From Victivallis vadensis (GTDB lineage Bacteria > Verrucomicrobiota > Lentisphaeria > Victivallales > Victivallaceae), in NCBI RefSeq assembly GCF_003096415.1, contig NZ_QEKH01000006.1, positions 112,320-176,319 of the forward strand: a stretch of DNA of 64,000 bases, read 5' to 3'. Made by a program: the position numbers and the translations under genes. Within the stretch, counting starts at the first letter, position 1, and every line of letters begins with the position of its first letter. The notes under the pieces were generated by a model. The model was not told the origin of the DNA. It ran no database searches and worked only from the letters and a program-made list of their open reading frames with translations. Of this stretch, positions 9,201 to 17,579 are shown one piece after another.

Positions 9201-9322
9201 TCGTCGAAACCAATCTCGTCGAGTGGACCAGTGAGGCTGAATACGAATTCGACGGCGGCAACTGCCTCGAACTCGCTTTCAAGCCTTTCGAGCTGCGCAC
9301 TTTCAAGGTGGTGAAGAAATAA
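6236..9322 (+). CDS. alpha-mannosidase, glycoside hydrolase family 38
   Basis: A 1028-residue GH38 enzyme of the cytosolic Man2C1-like length; no signal peptide. An N-terminal domain (about 1-245) precedes the catalytic barrel. The zinc-binding motif HAHIDTGW (H254, H256, D258) and the nucleophile in WLPDVFGYS (D368) are present, as is the third zinc-ligand region INQFHDIIPG near 565. The C-terminal beta domains run to the end. It removes alpha-linked mannose from imported oligosaccharides. A palindromic LacI-type operator sits at its promoter, indicating sugar-responsive control. It is monocistronic, and its 3' end faces a large inverted repeat. Confidence 0.93.
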   Translation: MRQEEMKLYLDRCRRFWRRCEPDLFIESIPVRAEFARTAEPVPFDERLKLEYKPIEIGEDWGEAWDSAWFHLQADLPEAWAGREIAMQLNLSGESLIFNNDGTPMFALTGNSVINANYTKDICQFPKSFQLGGRLDLYVEAAANSLFGVFMDEEPHRLIEKPEGYFPGKVKAMKIGLFNRELWQMRLDFEMLLLYFDTLPENDYRRRKLLHAMNEAINLYADNPANAAKARGPLQEMLRLPALASALTVTAVGHAHIDTGWLWPVRETIRKCARTFSNQLDMIEKYPGYVFGASQAQHYAFVKEHYPSLYEKIKARVADGSWEIQGGMWVEADCNLTSGESLVRQFLHGKNFFMDEFGFDVKNLWLPDVFGYSAALPQIIRKSGCNYFLTQKISWNQFNEFPHNTFIWEGIDGTEVLTHFPPENTYNAFVSPTELVPAQNRFKEADVLDEFLSLFGIGDGGGGPKEEFIEHALRLGNMEGMPKVRLGRADAFFERLAKHSDKLYHWVGELYLEMHRGTLTTQARTKRNNRKLEQLLAATEFICSLAPRESYPAEALDKAWKKLLINQFHDIIPGSSITKVYEVTEKEHAELFKVCEKLIADALETIGSADENAVSLINTLPYAYNAPVELPASWAGCAVTDGCGNEFKVQVEDGKVYAQGEIPADSVVVLRRGAPQEQPVLETRRETVLENELVRYEFNAAGELVRGFDKEAGREILRDGEKGNVFSLYVDRPNTFEAWDVDIFYDQEERTGAEIKSISDVVSGPVRSSVKLVFAIGNSEIRQEVSLRAGSKRLDFATEVEWHEVRRMLRVLFPVDVMTSEAAFDIQYGYVKRPTHGNTSWDSAKFEVVGHRYVDFSERGYGVAILNDCKYGHRTNQGNLDLCLLRSPKYPDWNADQGRQVFTYALLPHTGELAVSNVMHEAAVLNRAPIAAPGVAVQVQAPFQVLSGTSTLEVLKKAEKSDDLVIRFVETRGGADRIVLKTNLENVKLVETNLVEWTSEAEYEFDGGNCLELAFKPFELRTFKVVKK

Positions 9323-9349
9323 CTTCTTCGCGGGCATAGCTCCCACGGA

Positions 9350-10070
9350 GAGATTCGGGGATTTCGCTCCTCTGGAGCGAGCAGGGCGCTTCGCCCCTGC
9401 ACCCCGACCGGCAAGGTGCCGGCGCCGAATACTTGAGAGCCGGGAAAACCGGAACGGTTTTCCCTCCGGGGGGGGGGAAGGCTCCGGTAGAGACAGGCAT
9501 GGTTGTACAGGAGCGGCACACCGCTCCGGTCGGCGCAAAGCCTGCTTTTTTGCAGGCTTTAGGCACTCCCTGCGCCTGCTGCCGCCGGAGGTCACGCGCG
9601 GAACTTCCAGATGCTGACCATCTGATGTGAAGTTACTCTCATGGAGGCTGAACTCTACTTGTCTCTATAATACAGGCAAGATTCAGTAAGGCTCGTACTC
9701 AAAGATATGCTTACCTGTGATATGGCAATTGTATTGTTGCCTGACCTCGCTTTACGTATATCGGCAGATACACTCTTATCAGCCTCCATCAGGGTATCTG
9801 TCTATTATTTGGTCAGCATCTGGAGGTTCCGCGCGTGACCTCCGGCGGCAGCTCACCGCAGGGAGTGCCTAAAGCCTGCAAAAAAGCAGGCTTTGCGCCG
9901 ACCGGAGCGGTGTGTCGCTCAGGTACCTGCTTGCCTGTCCACAGTAGAGTCTCCCCCACCCGGAGGGAAAACCGGAACGGTTTTCCCGGTTCTTAAGTAC
10001 CCGGCGCCGGCACCTTGCCGGTCGGGTTCCAAGGGCGAAGCGCCTTGGTCGCCGAAGGCGAAATCCCGGT
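9350..10070. repeat. about 720-bp element with two ~280-bp inverted arms
   Basis: The left arm (about 9350-9650) is matched in reverse complement by the right arm (about 9780-10070), around a centre of about 130 bp with no convincing gene. Shared blocks in mirrored order include CCGGCAAGGTGCCGG (9408-9422 and, inverted, 10007-10021), a GGGCGAAGCGCC-type hairpin, a GGAAAACCGGAACGG-type block, a GCCTGC/GCAGGC hairpin and GGAGGCTGA near the centre. A G10 tract at 9468-9477 is shorter in the other arm. The same modules recur near 18.3, 32.6, 41.0 and 53.3 kb. It fills the space between two convergent genes. Confidence 0.8.
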
Positions 10071-10109
10071 TTAAGAAACTTGCACACGGCGTTATTTCGT
10101 TTAAAAAAT

Positions 10110-10140
10110 AAAAAAACAGGGCGCCTGCAACAGCGTCCTG
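10110..10140 (-). terminator. terminator of the tandem secreted-protein genes
   Basis: On the minus strand, CAGGACGC and GCGCCCTG form a stem with one mismatch, followed by seven T (plus-strand A run 10110-10116). It lies just after the stop of the 10172 gene. Confidence 0.7.
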
Positions 10141-10171
10141 CTCCGGAAAATCTTTGAATAACGAAATAGTA

Positions 10172-10648
10172 TTACTCAAAAACGGCGGAACCGAAGTTCA
10201 CGAAGATCATGAAAGGAAGCCAGCCGTTTTTGTTGATGTTGATCAACCCGCACTGGAACTGGGCGTTGTCGTCGCAGTTGTTGATCAGGCCGAACTGAAC
10301 GCCGCCTTTGGCGCTCTGATTGACCAAACCGACTTGGGCGCCGTTCAACTGCTGCGTCAGGTTCACCAGAGCAAGCGCGCCGCCGCTGAGCTTTTCGGCA
10401 TTGTTGACGCCGAGCAGGGTGAATTTGATTCCCTCCATGTATCTGGTGCCGCTGTAGAAGATTGAGAATTCGCCGCCGTTGACGCTGCCGTTGCTGATCG
10501 AACAGGGAAGGCCGAAACGGGCTCCGGTGATGCTCTTGTTTTCAATGCCGGCGGGGACGTCGGTCCAGACACCGATATCGGCTTCGGCGACGGCGGCGGC
10601 GGAACACAGCGCGGCAACGGAAAGAAGCATGGATTTCAACAGTTTCAT
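10172..10648 (-). CDS. secreted protein with LA_2272-like surface repeats (copy 2)
   Basis: A 158-residue protein with a signal peptide (about 1-22, ending near AVAEA). The body carries short repeats of the form VNxxxxGxQxGLxN, for example VQFGLINN and FQCGLININKNG, which resemble the repeats of the Leptospira LA_2272-type surface proteins. A conserved NNCDDNAQ stretch and an aromatic end NGWLPFMIFVNFGS follow. AAGGAG precedes the ATG. It is a close paralog of the next gene, 31 bp away on the same strand. Function is unknown; an exported or outer-surface location is inferred from the signal peptide. Confidence 0.75.
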   Translation of the reverse strand: MKLLKSMLLSVAALCSAAAVAEADIGVWTDVPAGIENKSITGARFGLPCSISNGSVNGGEFSIFYSGTRYMEGIKFTLLGVNNAEKLSGGALALVNLTQQLNGAQVGLVNQSAKGGVQFGLINNCDDNAQFQCGLININKNGWLPFMIFVNFGSAVFE

Positions 10649-10679
10649 ACGATTTTTCTCCTTGAAAGTTGAGGACAGG

Positions 10680-11168
10680 TCATTTGAAGGTGTCGGAACC
10701 GAAATTCACGAAGACCATGAATGGCAGCCAGCCGTTTTTATTGATGTTGATCAGTCCGAGCTGGAACTTCGCGTCGTCATCGCAGTTGTTGAAAAAGCCG
10801 AGCTGGAATCCGCCTTTCCCGGAGAGGTTCACCGCTCCGACCTGAATTCCGGCCAGCCGTTCTTCGGCGATATTCACGCAGGCGAGTGCGCCGCCTTTGA
10901 GCGTTTCGGCCCAGGTCGCCCCGATCCACGCGAACTTGAAAGCTTCGGCATTGCGGGTGCCGCTGAAGAAGATCGACAGTTCCGCGCCTTTCACGGTCCC
11001 GTTGCTGATCGAACAGGGCAGCCCGAAACGGACGCCGGTGATGCTCTTGTTTTCGATTCCGGCGGGCACATTGGTCCAGACGCCGATATCGGCCTTCGCT
11101 TCATCCGCCGCGACGGCGCCGCCGACGGCCAGAAACGCCGCCAGCAACATGGATTTTCCGAATTTCAT
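10680..11168 (-). CDS. secreted protein with LA_2272-like surface repeats (copy 1)
   Basis: A 162-residue paralog of the neighbouring protein, with the same layout: signal peptide (about 1-26), the invariant opening DIGVWT(N/D)VPAGIENKSIT, FGLPCSISNG, then the repeat units FQLGFFNNCDDDAKF and LGLININKNGWLPF. The two differ mainly in the middle (about 60-110), which suggests an old tandem duplication followed by divergence of the central region. Function is unknown. It follows the ABC-F gene by 28 bp on the same strand, so some read-through is possible. Confidence 0.75.
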   Translation of the reverse strand: MKFGKSMLLAAFLAVGGAVAADEAKADIGVWTNVPAGIENKSITGVRFGLPCSISNGTVKGAELSIFFSGTRNAEAFKFAWIGATWAETLKGGALACVNIAEERLAGIQVGAVNLSGKGGFQLGFFNNCDDDAKFQLGLININKNGWLPFMVFVNFGSDTFK

Positions 11169-11196
11169 ACTTGCATTCCCTTTTTGTTGAAGTTGG

Positions 11197-13170
11197 TTAT
11201 TTGATTTCCTGATGGATGCGTTCGTTTTCCAACCGGATCTCTTCGAGCTTCTGCGCGGCCTCTTCCCACTCGCTTTCCGTGGAGGTGATATCGGACTGGA
11301 TCTTTGCCAGCTCCCGGTTCAGGCTGGCGAAATCCAGAGCGCCCGGATCGGCCAGCTGTTCAAGCAGCCCGGCCTGCCGTTTCTCCAACTGTTCCAAACG
11401 GCTTTCCAGCTCGGCGACCCGTTTCTCGGCTTTTTTCCTGTCGGCGGCCAGCGCTTCACGCGCCTGCGCCCTCGCACGGCGGCGGTTGCGGGCGAGGTCC
11501 GGTGAACCGGCATTTTCCCGCGCTTCAAGATCCGGGGCCGTACCCGCGGCGCGGAACTCGGCGGATTTCTCCAGATAGTAGTCGTAGTTGCCGAAATATT
11601 TGCGGATGCCGGGCGGCTCCATCGCGATAATGCCGGTCGCGACGTTGCGCACGAATTCGATGTCGTGACTGACCACGCAGACGGTGCCCGGATAACTGCG
11701 CAGCGCCTCCTGCAGCAGCTCGCGCGCCGCGATGTCGAGGTGGGTGGTCGGTTCGTCGAGCACCAGCAGATTGGGCGGATTCACGAAGATGCGCGCGAAT
11801 AACAGCCGGATCTTTTCACCGCCGGAGAGCACCTTGCACGGCTTTTCCGCCGCCTCGCCCGAGAAGCCGAAGCTGCCGAGCACGTTCATCAAACCGGCGG
11901 TCGAAGCTCCCGCCGGCAGGTTGCCGCGCACCACGTCGAACGCGGTCTGCTCCGGCACCAGCAGGTCCGCGAACTCCTGCGCCTGATAGCCGACCACGCT
12001 GTGATGTCCGAGCACCACCCGGCCCGAGGTCGGCTTGAGCCTGCCGACCAGCAGCTTCAGCAAGGTGGTCTTGCCCATGCCGTTATAACCGATGAAAGCG
12101 AGCTTGTCCCCGGCGTCGATGGTCAGGTTGATATCCTTTAAAATCAGTTTGTCCGGCGTGTAGCCGAAGCTGAGATTCTCGAAACGGGCCGCTTCGACGC
12201 CGCCGGGCGGCGGAGCCGGGAAACGGATCGCGCCGTTGTAATTGAGGTCGTCCGGCAGTTCGATCTCCTCCATCTTGTCCAGCGCCTTCTGCCAGCTCTT
12301 GGCCTGGGCGGCTTTAGAGCTCTTGGCCCGGAACCGGTCGATCACCCGTTCGAGGTGCTCTTTCTTGCGGTCGGAATTGCGCTTGGCGGCTTCGAGGTTG
12401 CGACGCCGGTTCTCGCGTTCGGCGCGGTAGTAGTCGTAATCGCCCGGATAGCGGGCCACCTGCCCGGAGTTGACTTCCAGTGTGATCCGGGTCAGCTTGC
12501 GCAGCAGAAAGCGGTCGTGCGAAATCAGCAGCAGCGTTCCCGGAAAGGATTTCAGGAATCTGCACAGCCACTCCACCGCCGGAATGTCCAGATAGTTGGA
12601 AGGTTCGTCGAGCATCAGGATATCCGGCTGCGAAATCAGCACCCGCGCCAGCGCGGCGCGCATCCGCCAGCCCCCGGAAAAGGAACTCAACGGCCGGTTG
12701 AAATCCGCTTCGTGAAAACCGAGGTTGCTGAGCGCCTGTTCCGCTTCGGTCCGGAGCCGGTAAGCGCCGAGGTGCTCGATCTGCGACTGGAGCCGTCCGT
12801 GGCGGGCCAGCATCGACTGAAGTTTGTCGTCGTCGTCCACACCGTCGTGAAGCTGCTGCTCCAGCCGGTGCAACTCCTCGCTCATGGTGCGCAGCTCGGG
12901 AATCGCGTCGCTGGTGAAATCCAGCAGCGTCCGGGCCGCCTCGCCTTCGGGCAGATGCTGCCGAAGCATCCCGAGCCGGTGGTCCTTCGGCAACGAAACC
13001 GTTCCCCGGTCGGGTTGGACATCTCCGGTGATGATGCCGAAAAGCGTACTTTTGCCGGCTCCGTTCGGACCGACCACGCCGACCCGGTCGCCGGGATTGA
13101 TCCGGAATGTGACTCCGTTCAGAATCGCATCTCCGGCATAATTCTTGACTACATCTTTAAAATCGATCAT
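11197..13170 (-). CDS. ABC-F family ATPase
   Basis: A soluble 657-residue protein with two ABC ATPase domains and no membrane span, the ABC-F layout used for ribosome-associated translation factors. Domain 1 has the Walker A GPNGAGKS (34-41), the signature FSGGW and LDEPSNYLD; domain 2 has GYNGMGKTT, LSGGEK and LDEPTTHLD. The interdomain linker (about 240-300) is Arg/Lys-rich, and a C-terminal coiled coil (about 545-657) resembles the Uup-type tail. It overlaps the kinase gene upstream by 14 bp, so it is translated from the same mRNA as the kinase/TolQ-like module. Whether it works with that module is not shown. Confidence 0.88.
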   Translation of the reverse strand: MIDFKDVVKNYAGDAILNGVTFRINPGDRVGVVGPNGAGKSTLFGIITGDVQPDRGTVSLPKDHRLGMLRQHLPEGEAARTLLDFTSDAIPELRTMSEELHRLEQQLHDGVDDDDKLQSMLARHGRLQSQIEHLGAYRLRTEAEQALSNLGFHEADFNRPLSSFSGGWRMRAALARVLISQPDILMLDEPSNYLDIPAVEWLCRFLKSFPGTLLLISHDRFLLRKLTRITLEVNSGQVARYPGDYDYYRAERENRRRNLEAAKRNSDRKKEHLERVIDRFRAKSSKAAQAKSWQKALDKMEEIELPDDLNYNGAIRFPAPPPGGVEAARFENLSFGYTPDKLILKDINLTIDAGDKLAFIGYNGMGKTTLLKLLVGRLKPTSGRVVLGHHSVVGYQAQEFADLLVPEQTAFDVVRGNLPAGASTAGLMNVLGSFGFSGEAAEKPCKVLSGGEKIRLLFARIFVNPPNLLVLDEPTTHLDIAARELLQEALRSYPGTVCVVSHDIEFVRNVATGIIAMEPPGIRKYFGNYDYYLEKSAEFRAAGTAPDLEARENAGSPDLARNRRRARAQAREALAADRKKAEKRVAELESRLEQLEKRQAGLLEQLADPGALDFASLNRELAKIQSDITSTESEWEEAAQKLEEIRLENERIHQEIK

Positions 13171-15763
13171 TTTTTTCCATCGCCGTTTTCGGCAGTTCCA
13201 TCACATAGCGGAACCCCACATCGCCCGCACTGCCGTTCAAATAGTAAAATTCCGTGCACTTCGCCTGTTCCGGCCCGGTGACCCGCGAACCGCCTCCGAC
13301 CTGGAACATCGGCCCCGCGTCATCCGCATTGCGGATGAATTCACGCACATTGCCGGTCAGGTCGGAAATCCCGAATACGGAAACGTCACGCGGGAAACTG
13401 CCGGGCGGCGCCCCGACCGGATACCGGTCCGCCTGCGGATGATCGCTCAGCAGCGCCAGCCCGGGCAGGTAATCATCACCCCAGACATAGATGCGCCCAT
13501 CCACACCCCGCGCCGCTTTCTCCCATTCATACCGCGTCGGCAGCCGGACCGTGCGATCCAGCTTTCGCCCGAGCCAGCGGCAATACTCCATCGCCGCCTC
13601 CCCGGTGATGCCGATGACCGGCAGTTCCGGGGCAAAGGGCGGATTCAACACTCCATCCTCGTTCCAGATGGGACGGCTGCCGCCGGAATTCAGGTCGAAC
13701 CGGTACCAGCCGAGGCATTTCTTTTTCAACACCGGATCGTTCAGGGAGTTCCAGAACTCCAGATACTCCCTGAACGTCACCTCATGTTTACGGATCAGGT
13801 AAGGCGGCAGATAGACATTGCTCATACCGGAGTCGTCGGCCTTCACCTGATGCTGAAATTCGCCGCCGGGAATATATCCCATATCCGCCGGAATCCGCTC
13901 CGGAAGTTCGAGGTCCAGCTGGTTTTCCCGGGCGATCCGGACCACCGCCGGAGCCGAAAAGGCGGTGCCGTCCTCCTGCCGGAACTTCAGCAGATAGGTT
14001 CCGGCCGGAAGCTGGAGCCGGACCGGGCCGCTGAGCGGCAGCGGCAAAGAAGCGTTTTCCGGCTCCGATACCGGAGTCCCGTCCGAATGCGCAATACTGA
14101 CGCTCCAGCCGAAAGCGCTGCCGGGCAGGAGCAGGAGCCAGCCGTTCTGCGAATCGATCTCCCCGACCAGCTGGGCCAGCGTGGAATCCTGCTCCTGGGC
14201 TTTTTCGAAAATCGGCCTCCAGCGGCCGCGGAACTGGCGCAGCGCGTTTTTCAATTGATAATCATTGCCCGCCTGCAAATAAAGTTCCAGCGTCGATTTG
14301 AAAATCTCCCGGACCATGCGGTCCACCTGAGGAGCGCGCACCCCCAGCTCCGGGGCTCGGGAGATGAATTCCAGCGCGGAATTGTAGCCGTTCTCCATTT
14401 CCGCAATCTGCCGGATCAGCTCGGTCAGCAAATAGCGCTCCCGGTCGGCGTCGCCGCCTCCCGCCTTTTCCCGGAGCAGCCGCGCCGTCCGCAATGCCAT
14501 CACATTGTACTCGCGGGCCTGTCCGTAATTGTATTCCGCCAGATTGATCAGCGAAGTGCTCTGCGAAATATTGCTGATCACCGTGAACGCATAATAACCG
14601 CCCCACGTCAGCACCGCCGCCATCAGGGTCGACGGGATCAGCGGGTGGCGGCGGATCAATTTGGTCAGGCGGTAGAGCGGCGTCGGCGAATAGGCCGCCA
14701 CCGGATAACCGTCCAGATAGTTGCGCACATCGGCCAGCAATTCACCGACGTGCTGATAACGCTTTTTCCGGTTGCGCGCCATCGCCTTCAGGCAGATCGC
14801 CTCCAGCTCCAGCGGGATAGGCTGCTCGCGGTGCGCCGCTTTGCGGGGCGGGATGAACTGTCCGCGCGCGGCGGCTTCCAGCAGCTTTTGCTGCTCCTGG
14901 TTTACATCGAACGGAGCGCTTTTCCAAGTCAGGAGGGTATAGAGGATCGCTCCGAGCCCGTAGATATCCGACAGCTCCGTCGGCTGGATCTCCTCGCCGC
15001 AGAGCTGCTCCGGAGCCATAAAGGCGGGAGTCCCCCCCAGCAGCTCCTCGGAGTGTTTGCCGCCGGAGCACAGCGGGCCGCCCACCTCCAGGTCCATCTT
15101 GGAACGGACGCCGCCCTGATCCAGCTCCGGGCGATAATGGGCCATGCCCCAATCCATCACCAATACCTCGCCGTAGTCTCCGACCATCACGTTGCCGGGC
15201 TTCAGGTCGCAGTGCAGAATGCCGTGGCGGTGGGCGAAAGCGACGCCGTTGCAGGCGCCCATGAAGATTTCAATCAGGCGGCGCAGGTTGTATTTGCGGC
15301 GGTAGCCCGCCCGGTTCTCCTCCAGCTTGCGCAGGATCGCGCGCAGCGTTTCGCCCTCCACGCGCTTCATCGAAAAATAGACGCCGACGTCGTCGAACAC
15401 GCCGAGCCGATGCACCGGAACAATATTCGGGTGATCGATCTGGGCGGTCGCCCGGGCTTCCCGGATGAAAGATTCAATCCGTTCGGATTGATCGCGGTAT
15501 TGGGGCCGCAGGATTTTCAGCGCGACTTCCCGGTTCAGCCCCGGCTCCCGCGCGGAAAAGACCGCTCCGATGCCGCCGATGCCGATCGTGGAAAGATCGT
15601 CGTAATCCTGAATGCAGTCCCCCTGCGGAATATCCAGCAGCTTGCGCAGCTCCTCGGGAGAGATGCGGTTCGCGTCATCGCCGGTTCCGTAAATCAACGT
15701 CTGTTCATTGTCGCAGTCACCGTACGAGGAGGAGAGATTTTCGGAAGCGTTTGAAGCGGCCAT
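13157..15763 (-). CDS. transmembrane Ser/Thr protein kinase fused to a SUMF1 (FGE-sulfatase) domain
   Basis: An 868-residue, probably single-span protein. The cytosolic Hanks-type kinase (about 55-350) has a glycine loop GIGGIGAVFS, the ATP Lys83 in VALKIL, HCDLKPGN (catalytic D186; Cys replaces the usual Arg), DWG (D204) in place of DFG, and MAPEQ. A membrane segment lies at about 375-397. Outside is a helical region, then a beta-rich region and a SUMF1-type domain (about 640-860) with HEVTFREYLEFW, LPTRYEWEKAARG, GISDLTGNVREF and VGFRYV. SUMF1 relatives can bind ligands or modify proteins; catalysis is not evident here. It starts 1 bp after the coiled-coil gene and overlaps the ABC-F gene, marking one operon with the TolQ-like and MotB-like genes. 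Confidence 0.87.
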   Translation of the reverse strand: MAASNASENLSSSYGDCDNEQTLIYGTGDDANRISPEELRKLLDIPQGDCIQDYDDLSTIGIGGIGAVFSAREPGLNREVALKILRPQYRDQSERIESFIREARATAQIDHPNIVPVHRLGVFDDVGVYFSMKRVEGETLRAILRKLEENRAGYRRKYNLRRLIEIFMGACNGVAFAHRHGILHCDLKPGNVMVGDYGEVLVMDWGMAHYRPELDQGGVRSKMDLEVGGPLCSGGKHSEELLGGTPAFMAPEQLCGEEIQPTELSDIYGLGAILYTLLTWKSAPFDVNQEQQKLLEAAARGQFIPPRKAAHREQPIPLELEAICLKAMARNRKKRYQHVGELLADVRNYLDGYPVAAYSPTPLYRLTKLIRRHPLIPSTLMAAVLTWGGYYAFTVISNISQSTSLINLAEYNYGQAREYNVMALRTARLLREKAGGGDADRERYLLTELIRQIAEMENGYNSALEFISRAPELGVRAPQVDRMVREIFKSTLELYLQAGNDYQLKNALRQFRGRWRPIFEKAQEQDSTLAQLVGEIDSQNGWLLLLPGSAFGWSVSIAHSDGTPVSEPENASLPLPLSGPVRLQLPAGTYLLKFRQEDGTAFSAPAVVRIARENQLDLELPERIPADMGYIPGGEFQHQVKADDSGMSNVYLPPYLIRKHEVTFREYLEFWNSLNDPVLKKKCLGWYRFDLNSGGSRPIWNEDGVLNPPFAPELPVIGITGEAAMEYCRWLGRKLDRTVRLPTRYEWEKAARGVDGRIYVWGDDYLPGLALLSDHPQADRYPVGAPPGSFPRDVSVFGISDLTGNVREFIRNADDAGPMFQVGGGSRVTGPEQAKCTEFYYLNGSAGDVGFRYVMELPKTAMEKNDRF

Positions 15764-15764
15764 G

Positions 15765-17579
15765 CTAGTTCCCGGTAAATTTCCCGATCACGTCATAGTG
15801 GCGCTGGATCTCGCTGCCGAAACGCTCGAAACCGTTTTCGCCGGGCTGTTTGCCGATCGGGACCGCCGGTGCGTCCTTCCAGCTGAACGCATCGGAAAAC
15901 ACGTAACATTTCGCCTCCTCGCGGCGGCCGAAGTCGAACTTTTCGATCGAAACGACCACCCCGACGAAATCCCCCTCTTTGGTCAGCACCAGATCGCCCG
16001 GCTCCGCCCGCAATTCGCTGCCGGTTCCGCGGCCGGTATTCCGGATATACAAATAGCGGTCGCCGGAGGTGAAATCCAGCGAGCAGCGCCCGGCCAACCC
16101 CGCGCTCTGCTTGCCGAACGAGGAGGTCTTGAACAAAAACAGCTCCTCCAATCCCCGCTTTTTGAGCTTCTCGATCGTCATCACCTCCAGCGGAGCGCGT
16201 CCGACCAGGTTGAATTCCATCGCGGCGACACGCGGTTCATCCGGCAGCGTCAGAATCGGCCCGGCCAGGCGGATGCCTGCCGACGAATCCGGCGCATCCG
16301 GCGAATCGACCTTGTAATCGGCCCTGATGATCTCCGTGAAGTTCAGCGGCTCGTAAGCGTTCCCGGCGAAAACCGGGAAAGTATTCACCATCACACTCCT
16401 GCCGTCGAGCTTGACCAGCGGCAGGAAAAAGCGGCCTCCGCCGTGCTGGTTCAGGAAAAGACGTTTTTCCGTGACATCGATATCCAGCCGGATCGCGGCG
16501 CTGGAATAGCGGGCCAGAACGTCGGTGGAAAGCTTCTTTTCCGCTTCGGAAAGCTGCCGCTGCGCCTGTTCGAGTTCCAGACTGGTCCGCTCAACTTTGC
16601 CCTGCGTGACGATCAGCTCCTTGCCGGTGTTGGCGGCAACTTCGCGGGTCTTGCCCAGTTCATTCTTGGTCTGTGAAAGCTCGGTGACCGCATTTTTCAG
16701 CATCGCGCTCATTTCGGCGAGCTGACGCTTTGCCTCATTGCGCTCCATCTCGCGCTCGGCGGCGAGCTTTCGGATCCGCTCCGCCTGGCTGCGGGCTTCG
16801 GCCAGCTCCCGCTCCGCCGCGGTCAACCGGCCGCGGGTATAGGAGAGATCGCCTTCCAGCTGCTGCTTCGCCTGTGAAATTTCCCCGGTGCGAGTCAGGG
16901 CCTCCTTGAGGGCGGCCTTTGTTTCGGAGAGTTGACCGCGCGTTCCGCTCAAAGCCGCCTCGCGGGCGGCCAGTTCTTCGCGGGCCTTCATGATCTCTCT
17001 GGAAGCGGCGTCCAGTTTAGCCTCGCGCTCCTTGAGCGTCTCTTTCGCCTCATCCAGCCGGTCCCGGGTATCGGAAAGACGCTGGCGGGCGGCCGCATAG
17101 TTCTCATTGAGCTTGTTGAGGTCGCCGGAGGTGGAGGCAAGGCTGTGCTGCAGCTCGGCTACCCGCTCCTGCGCCTCGTCATATTCGAGGCGCAGCTGAT
17201 AGCGGCGCTGCACCTCTTTGTCCAACCGCGCCTGAAGCTGCTCCGGAGTCAGCGCTCCCGCGGATTCCGGCTTCAGCTTCATCTGGTTTTCCAGCTTTTC
17301 GGTTTTGGCGAGGGTGTCCGCCAGCTGAGCAGTCAGTTCCCTGAGCTGTCGCTCCCGCTCCTCGTCGAAGCCCTGCTTCTGCCGGGCCTGGCGGAGCTGT
17401 TCGCGGGCGGAGGTCAACTCCTGCCGGCGCTGCCGGAGTTCGGCGATCAGCAGCGCGGTAGTCTGGTGGTCCAGCCCAACGCCGGTCCCGCCGGTGTGAG
17501 CGGGAACCATTCCGGTCATCATCGACAGCATCGCCGAGACCAGAAAGTCGCAGATTACAATCAGAATTGCCCGATTCAC
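15765..17579 (-). CDS. MotB/ExbD-like membrane-anchored coiled-coil protein
   Basis: A 604-residue protein with one N-terminal membrane helix (about 3-24) holding an Asp in DFLVSAML (D11), the same kind of Asp-Phe helix start as the MotB stator helix (DFVTALM). A very long coiled coil (about 42-360) rich in Gln/Glu/Arg/Lys heptads follows, then a globular C-terminal domain (about 365-604) I do not recognise; a stretch near 515-565 (RAEPGDLVLTKEGDFVGVVV) is faintly trypsin-fold-like but lacks a clear catalytic triad. It overlaps the TolQ-like gene by 4 bp (ATGA), so the two are translationally coupled. I infer an ion-channel stator partner whose periplasmic rod reaches toward the cell wall. 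The family assignment is tentative. Confidence 0.7.
   Translation of the reverse strand: MNRAILIVICDFLVSAMLSMMTGMVPAHTGGTGVGLDHQTTALLIAELRQRRQELTSAREQLRQARQKQGFDEERERQLRELTAQLADTLAKTEKLENQMKLKPESAGALTPEQLQARLDKEVQRRYQLRLEYDEAQERVAELQHSLASTSGDLNKLNENYAAARQRLSDTRDRLDEAKETLKEREAKLDAASREIMKAREELAAREAALSGTRGQLSETKAALKEALTRTGEISQAKQQLEGDLSYTRGRLTAAERELAEARSQAERIRKLAAEREMERNEAKRQLAEMSAMLKNAVTELSQTKNELGKTREVAANTGKELIVTQGKVERTSLELEQAQRQLSEAEKKLSTDVLARYSSAAIRLDIDVTEKRLFLNQHGGGRFFLPLVKLDGRSVMVNTFPVFAGNAYEPLNFTEIIRADYKVDSPDAPDSSAGIRLAGPILTLPDEPRVAAMEFNLVGRAPLEVMTIEKLKKRGLEELFLFKTSSFGKQSAGLAGRCSLDFTSGDRYLYIRNTGRGTGSELRAEPGDLVLTKEGDFVGVVVSIEKFDFGRREEAKCYVFSDAFSWKDAPAVPIGKQPGENGFERFGSEIQRHYDVIGKFTGN

Noticed and set aside
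9468..9477. Phase-variable G10 tract
   Set aside because: It lies in a non-coding repeat, not in a gene or promoter; length variation would have no evident target and could be a sequencing artefact.
13145..15754. Plus-strand open frame of about 870 codons
   Set aside because: Antisense of the kinase-SUMF1 gene, whose kinase and SUMF1 motifs are unmistakable.
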